Shown: piece by piece, positions 22,539-26,472 of the stretch
Layout: every line of letters starts with the position of its first letter
How positions within the stretch are numbered: the stretch's first letter is position 1
NCBI GenBank assembly: GCA_964495465.1
Contig: CAZBWE010000028.1
Location: forward strand, 1-26,472
From: CAZBWE01 sp964495465
GTDB lineage: Bacteria > Planctomycetota > Phycisphaerae > Sedimentisphaerales > Anaerobacaceae
DNA length: 26,472 bases
Direction of reading: 5' to 3'
Notes under the pieces: model-generated
What the model saw: only the letters and a program-made list of their open reading frames with translations
Databases searched by the model: none
Told to the model about the DNA's origin: nothing
Program-made: the position numbers and the translations under genes

Positions 22539-23930
22539 TCATTTGCTTTTGATTTCCAGTACAATAACAGTATTTATTTTGTCAGGCGCTTCCTTAGGTA
22601 CGATAATAACTTTCCCTTCGTCCTGACTCTTAACAGTCAGTTCACTGTGTTCCTCATCGGCCAGCAGGTAAGCTTTTTTGACCTTGTTTTGCAAATTCGG
22701 CACCTGTAGTTTTCCGTTTTCCGGCCAGTCAAACACGTGCAGATATAGCTTACCCGGCTTTGCCGTGCACCGGCCCCAGGGCAATTTACCAATAGGGCTG
22801 GCGGTGGTGCCATAGATGCTCTCGCCGTTTACCTTCATCCACGCACCCATAGCTTCTAAGCGTTCAACACTCGGGGCGGGTATAAGACCTTCAGCAGTAG
22901 GTCCAACGTTTAGCAGAAAATTGCCGCCTTTGCTGGCAATATCAGCCAGCTTGTGAAGCAGGTCTTTCGTTGACTTCCAGTGGTGGTCGTAGGACTTAAA
23001 ACCCCAGGTGTCATTCATAGTCATGCAGGTCTCCCAGTCAGCACCGGGCAATCCCGTCGCCGGTATCCGCTGCTCCGGAGTCCCAAAATCCCCTGCGGGC
23101 TCTTCGTCTTGGCCCGAAGGCCTCATTCCTTTGCGGCCCTTGCCGACGCGGTTGTTGATAATAATGTCCGGCTGAAGACTGCGAACATAATTATACATAT
23201 CCCTGCCCATCGGCTCGGTCCAGTCTTTTACCCACTCGCCGTCAAACCAGAGAACTCCAAGCGGGCCGTAATTTATTACCAGCTCTTTAATCTGCGGCTT
23301 TAGATAGGTATCGACATATCGCTGGAAATTGGGATTTGAGCGGGTTTTGTCGTTATAATTTGGATAAAACGGTGCCTGGGCATCAGGATGGTGCCAGTCC
23401 ATTATCGAGTGATAGAAACAAAACCGTATGCCTTGTTTGGCGCACGCCTCAGACAGCTCCTTGAGTATATCACGCTTAAAAGGCGTAGCATCCATTATGT
23501 CGTAGTCCGTTACCTTCGAGTCCCAAAGGCAAAAACCGTCGTGGTGCTTCGAAGTGATGACTATATATTTCATCCCTGCATTTTTGGCGATTTGCACCCA
23601 TTGCTCGGCATTGAATTTGACCGGATTAAACTGTTCTGCGAGCTTCTCATATTCAGCCACCGGTATATCGGCATTTTCCATTATCCATTCGCCGATTTTC
23701 GGTATCTTCTCACCTTTCCACTCGCCTGCCGGCACAGCATAAAGACCCCAGTGAATGAACATCCCGAATCTTGCCTCGCGCCACCACTCCATCCGCTCAT
23801 CCTTTCCGAGCTTCTTCTTTGCAGGCCCCAAATCTACTCCGGCTGGTTTAGTCGTCGTTCGTGCACAACCGTAAATCATCCAAATGCACATTGCGAATAC
23901 TATAATTAACAGGAACTCTTTTTTTCTCAT
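22539..23930 (-). CDS. Lipoprotein alpha-L-fucosidase (GH29)
   Basis: A 463-residue glycoside hydrolase expected to release fucose from polysaccharides or glycans. The signal peptide ends in a lipobox (MIYGC) with lipidated C22. GH29 landmarks: RFGMFIHWGLYAVPAGEW at 54-71, SKHHDGFCLWDS at 127-138, GVLWFDGEW with nucleophile D230, IINNRVGKG, and DFGTPEQRIP, where E is a candidate acid/base. A small beta-sandwich follows (about 360-463, KLYLHVFDWPENGKLQVP). It lies between groEL2 (48 nt upstream) and groES (21 nt downstream) on the same strand, with AAGGAAG before its start, so it is probably cotranscribed with chaperonin genes. Confidence 0.93.
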   Translation of the reverse strand: MRKKEFLLIIVFAMCIWMIYGCARTTTKPAGVDLGPAKKKLGKDERMEWWREARFGMFIHWGLYAVPAGEWKGEKIPKIGEWIMENADIPVAEYEKLAEQFNPVKFNAEQWVQIAKNAGMKYIVITSKHHDGFCLWDSKVTDYDIMDATPFKRDILKELSEACAKQGIRFCFYHSIMDWHHPDAQAPFYPNYNDKTRSNPNFQRYVDTYLKPQIKELVINYGPLGVLWFDGEWVKDWTEPMGRDMYNYVRSLQPDIIINNRVGKGRKGMRPSGQDEEPAGDFGTPEQRIPATGLPGADWETCMTMNDTWGFKSYDHHWKSTKDLLHKLADIASKGGNFLLNVGPTAEGLIPAPSVERLEAMGAWMKVNGESIYGTTASPIGKLPWGRCTAKPGKLYLHVFDWPENGKLQVPNLQNKVKKAYLLADEEHSELTVKSQDEGKVIIVPKEAPDKINTVIVLEIKSK

Positions 23931-23978
23931 CTTTTACTTCCTTGTCCAGGTTCAGATACTAACTTCAGTTGAACAATA

Positions 23979-25646
23979 TTACATCATATCCATACCACCC
24001 ATTCCGCCCATACCGCCGCCATAGCCACCCATGCCGGGCCCTCCAGCAGGCATTTCCTCTTTCTCCTTCGGCTTCTCGGTAACAAGGCAATCGGTGGTCA
24101 GGAGCAGCCCGGCTATACTTACTGCATTCTGCAGGGCGATTCGTGTAACCTTGGCCGGGTCGATAACACCGGCCTCGACCAGGTCCTCGTATTTATCCGT
24201 ATCTGCGTTATAGCCAAAGCCGCCTGTTCCTTCTGAAACTTTGTTAACAACGATATTCGGCGTAGCTCCTGCGTTAGCGGCGATATAGTAGCAGGGCATC
24301 TTCAGCGCCTTGGCCAATATATCAGCACCGGTTTTCTCATCGCCTTGAAGCTTTAGTTTCTTAACAGCATCCAAACAACGGATAAGTGCTACACCTCCGC
24401 CCGGCACGATTCCTTCCTCGATAGCCGCCCTCGTGGCGTGCAGTGCATCTTCGATTCGGGCTTTTCTTTCCTTCATCTCCGCTTCACTCGCAGCGCCAAC
24501 GTTAATTTGAGCGACACCGCCGGTCAGTTTGGCTAAGCGTTCCTGGAGCTTCTCGCGGTCATAATCGCTGGTTGTAACTTCTACCTCGTCTTTTATTTGC
24601 TTGATTCTGCCGTTGATGGCCTCCTGGCTGCCTGCGCCTTCAACTATGATGGTATTGTCATTGTCGATGGTCACCTTTTTGGCCTGGCCGAGTTGTTTGA
24701 TACTGACGCTTTCCATATCGATTCCAAGGTCTTTGAAAATCGGCTCTGCACCTGTAAGGATTGCAATGTCGTCGAGCATTGCTTTTCTGCGGTCGCCGTA
24801 ACCCGGGGCCTTTACCACTGCGCACTGCAGGATGCCCTTTAGCTTGTTGACCACAAGTGTTGCTAATACCTCGCTCTCTACATCTTCTGCGATAATCAGA
24901 AGCGGCCTTTTGCTCTTGGCGACCTTCTCAAGGAGCGGCACAAGCTTGGCAACATTACTGATTTTCTCCTCGTGGATGAGAATATACGGTTTTTCCAGCT
25001 CGCAGACCATATTATCCGTGTCGGTCACGAAATGAGGCGAAAGATAGCCGCGGTCGAACTGCATCCCCTCTACAAATTCAACGGCTGTCTCGAAGCTTTT
25101 GCCTTCCTCAACAGTAATGACGCCATCTTTTCCAACTCGCTGAAAGGCCTCAGCCATAATCTTTCCTATCGCTGCATCGTTATTTGCCGATACCGAGGCG
25201 ATATTTATTATGTCAGCGGTTTTGGTAATATCTATTGGCTTTGCCAGCGAGGCGAGCTTGTCGGTTACAGCTTTGGCGGCCGCTTGCATACCACGGGCCA
25301 GTGCCATAGCATCTGCTCCTGCCGCAAGATTCCTATACGCTTCCTTAAACAGGGCTTCTGTAAGGACAGTGGCGGTTGTAGTGCCATCTCCGGCTATTTT
25401 CGAGGTCTTGCTTGCGGCTTCTTTCACGAGTTTCGCACCGAGATTCTCGCTTTTATCGATAAGCTCGATTTCCTCGGCAACGGTTACGCCGTCCTTGGTC
25501 ACGGTTGGTCCACCCCAGCTTTTATCAAGAATTGCATTTCTGCCTCTTGGGCCAAGGGTTGATTTTACGGCTGCTGAGAGTTTTTCGACGCCGGCTAATA
25601 GCTTGGCCCTGGCGTCTGATTCAAATGCCAATTGTTTTACTGCCAT
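23979..25646 (-). CDS. groL: GroEL chaperonin paralogue 2 (GGM tail)
   Basis: A 555-residue Hsp60. ATPase elements: LGPRGRNAILDKSWG, KDGVTVAEEIEL, IAGDGTTTATVL, SVSANNDAAIG, PGGGVALIRC. Apical domain elements include DRGYLSPHF and EDVESEVLATLVVNKL. It ends in a Gly-Met-rich tail (GGMGGMGGMDMM) like the housekeeping GroEL of other bacteria, although it has no adjacent groES. AGGAGG lies 9 nt before the ATG. It is the first gene of the minus-strand quality-control cluster, so its upstream region probably drives the cluster. Confidence 0.96.
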   Translation of the reverse strand: MAVKQLAFESDARAKLLAGVEKLSAAVKSTLGPRGRNAILDKSWGGPTVTKDGVTVAEEIELIDKSENLGAKLVKEAASKTSKIAGDGTTTATVLTEALFKEAYRNLAAGADAMALARGMQAAAKAVTDKLASLAKPIDITKTADIINIASVSANNDAAIGKIMAEAFQRVGKDGVITVEEGKSFETAVEFVEGMQFDRGYLSPHFVTDTDNMVCELEKPYILIHEEKISNVAKLVPLLEKVAKSKRPLLIIAEDVESEVLATLVVNKLKGILQCAVVKAPGYGDRRKAMLDDIAILTGAEPIFKDLGIDMESVSIKQLGQAKKVTIDNDNTIIVEGAGSQEAINGRIKQIKDEVEVTTSDYDREKLQERLAKLTGGVAQINVGAASEAEMKERKARIEDALHATRAAIEEGIVPGGGVALIRCLDAVKKLKLQGDEKTGADILAKALKMPCYYIAANAGATPNIVVNKVSEGTGGFGYNADTDKYEDLVEAGVIDPAKVTRIALQNAVSIAGLLLTTDCLVTEKPKEKEEMPAGGPGMGGYGGGMGGMGGMDMM

Positions 25647-25729
25647 AATTGCTTGCCTCCTACAAAATTGGTGAAATTACTAACCTGTTGTCATATAAAC
25701 ACTTACAACCTTTACTACGCATTTATTTC

Positions 25730-25780
25730 TAATCTTTGCCTTCAATAAATCAATAATTTATAACAAATGTGCAAAGATTA
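25730..25780. promoter_or_regulatory. 10-bp perfect inverted repeat upstream of groEL2
   Basis: TAATCTTTGC (25730-25739) and GCAAAGATTA (25771-25780) flank a 31-nt A/T-rich stretch, 84-134 nt upstream of the groEL2 start. Possible paired operator half-sites or leader stem. Confidence 0.35.
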
Positions 25781-25908
25781 TGCCAGATTTTGTCCGGCAG
25801 GGGGGCTATTATTGCCCAAAATACTATAAGTTTCTTATAAACAAATGCTTATAAAGAGCTAAATTTGTATTACAAGGACAAGTACCGCCGCCTGTTAAAA
25901 CCCATAAA

Positions 25909-25924
25909 ATGCCAATTTTGGCAT
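25909..25924. terminator. Short palindromic hairpin after fabG
   Basis: ATGCCAA-TT-TTGGCAT forms a 7-bp stem with a 2-nt loop, 137 nt past the fabG stop. On the minus strand only a short TTT follows, so a terminator role is weak; an operator for the groEL2 region is equally possible. Confidence 0.25.
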
Positions 25925-26061
25925 AAAAAACAAGGATTAAGACGCCAAGATGGCAGATGAATACCAGCAAGATTGTTATATCAAGCAGCCCTGAGGATGT
26001 TGACCAGATTCTTCGCCCGGCAACAAAATCGGTGCAGGGCTCATAATCGACTTACAGATAA

Positions 26062-26472
26062 TTACATAGCCATACCGCCATCGACACAGAGAACCTGGCC
26101 TGTGATGTAGCCGGCATCATCAGAAGCTAAAAAGGCGACGGCCTTTGCCACGTCCTCAACAGAACCCAGACGGCGTAAAGGAATCAATTGTTTGGCAGCT
26201 TCGATAACCGGCTCGGGCAGCTTTCTGCTCATCTCAGTATCAATAAAACCAGGGGCGATACAGTTTGCAGTGATATTCTTCTTGGCCAATTCGCGGGCGA
26301 CCGTCTTTGCAAGACCAATCAGCCCCGCTTTGCTGGCAGAATAATTCGCCTGGCCGGCGTTGCCCATTACGCCGGAGACAGAGCTGATATTAATGATTCG
26401 GCCGAACTTGTTTCTGACCATAGATTTGGAAGCGGCACGTATCGCCACAAAAGCGGCACGTAAATTGACCTC
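26062..26472 (-). CDS. fabG: 3-oxoacyl-[acyl-carrier-protein] reductase, C-terminal part
   Basis: The gene runs off the right edge; 136 residues are visible, over half of a normal FabG of about 245. It reduces 3-oxoacyl-ACP with NADPH in fatty-acid synthesis. Seen: EVNLRAAF at the window edge, GRIINISSVSGVMGNAGQANYSASKAG with the catalytic Ser and the Tyr-X3-Lys pair, ARELAKKNITANCIAPGFIDTEM, and the ending GYITGQVLCVDGGMAM typical of FabG. The N-terminal nucleotide-binding TGxxxGIG motif lies outside. Another short-chain dehydrogenase is possible, but the C-terminus fits FabG closely. Confidence 0.9.
   Translation of the reverse strand, partial: EVNLRAAFVAIRAASKSMVRNKFGRIINISSVSGVMGNAGQANYSASKAGLIGLAKTVARELAKKNITANCIAPGFIDTEMSRKLPEPVIEAAKQLIPLRRLGSVEDVAKAVAFLASDDAGYITGQVLCVDGGMAM

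Larger units (their letters stand above)
25647..26061. other. Intergenic region upstream of groEL2, 415 bp
   Basis: Presumed control region of the chaperone cluster. No CIRCE element (TTAGCACTC-N9-GAGTGCTAA) is visible and no promoter stands out. It holds two dyads listed separately and, on the plus strand at 25957-26046, a 29-codon ORF (MNTSKIVISSSPEDVDQILR...) with no Shine-Dalgarno, which may be a gene remnant or chance. Confidence 0.6.

Noticed and set aside
24972..25562. 196-codon open frame on the plus strand opposite groEL2
   Set aside because: It mirrors a well-conserved groEL frame, has no ribosome-binding site and resembles no family.
25987..26041. AGCCCTG/CAGGGCT inverted repeat near the fabG end
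   Set aside because: Seven bases with a 41-nt loop is within chance for a region of this size.
25957..26046. 29-codon plus-strand ORF between groEL2 and fabG
   Set aside because: No ribosome-binding site or recognisable family; kept only as a note in the intergenic entry.

Overview
The window looks like one scaffold of a metagenome-assembled or draft bacterial genome. The gene content suggests a Planctomycetota member, probably Phycisphaerae/Sedimentisphaerales-like. The clues are a secreted beta-helix protein ending in dockerin-like repeats, a lipoprotein GH29 alpha-fucosidase, an oversized M56 peptidase paired with a BlaI-type repressor, an ECF sigma/anti-sigma pair and two GroEL paralogues. 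The taxonomic call is inference. There are no rRNA or tRNA genes, CRISPR arrays, transposases or phage genes that I can see. Two 100-N gaps (5786-5885 and 9816-9915) are each flanked by an exact 55-bp duplication. They look like scaffolding artefacts, and collapsing them restores dapA's own leader and one long secreted-protein gene.

Layout. 164-3563 (-) is a trehalose operon: fused trehalose-6-P synthase/phosphatase followed by a TreT-type glycosyltransferase. 3815-4891 (+) is a lone GT4-like glycosyltransferase. 4913-6769 (-) holds dapA and pdxJ. 6951-9334 (+) holds pgsA, ribBA and a small lipoprotein. 9407-12303 (-) is the secreted propeller/beta-helix/dockerin-like protein, preceded by a long leader (about 12304-12540) with a possible 9-codon ORF and a nested stem structure. 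12895-14297 (+) is the ECF sigma and membrane anti-sigma pair. 14534-17961 (+) is a BlaI-like repressor and an M56 peptidase behind a promoter that carries a dyad operator. 17986-25646 (-) is a protein-quality-control cluster read in the order groEL2, fucosidase, groES, groEL1, a frameshifted four-helix-bundle gene, dnaJ, grpE, FmdB-like zinc ribbon. 26062-26472 (-) is the 3' part of fabG.

The most unusual signal is in the spacers. Seven intergenic stretches carry short degenerate arrays, six of them with an exact 7-bp period and each spacer with its own heptamer. Several begin directly at the stop codon of the upstream gene, and some occupy the position where a Shine-Dalgarno sequence would be expected (dnaJ, grpE, pgsA). 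Two arrays of the same heptamer family in opposite orientation frame the four-helix-bundle gene between groEL1 and dnaJ, giving it the look of a small mobile element. A two-armed inverted version with no gene inside lies between pdxJ and dapA and supplies the last codons of pdxJ.

Together the window mixes housekeeping biosynthesis (lysine, pyridoxal phosphate, riboflavin, phospholipid, fatty acid), stress functions (trehalose, chaperones) and envelope sensing (ECF sigma, BlaI-M56).
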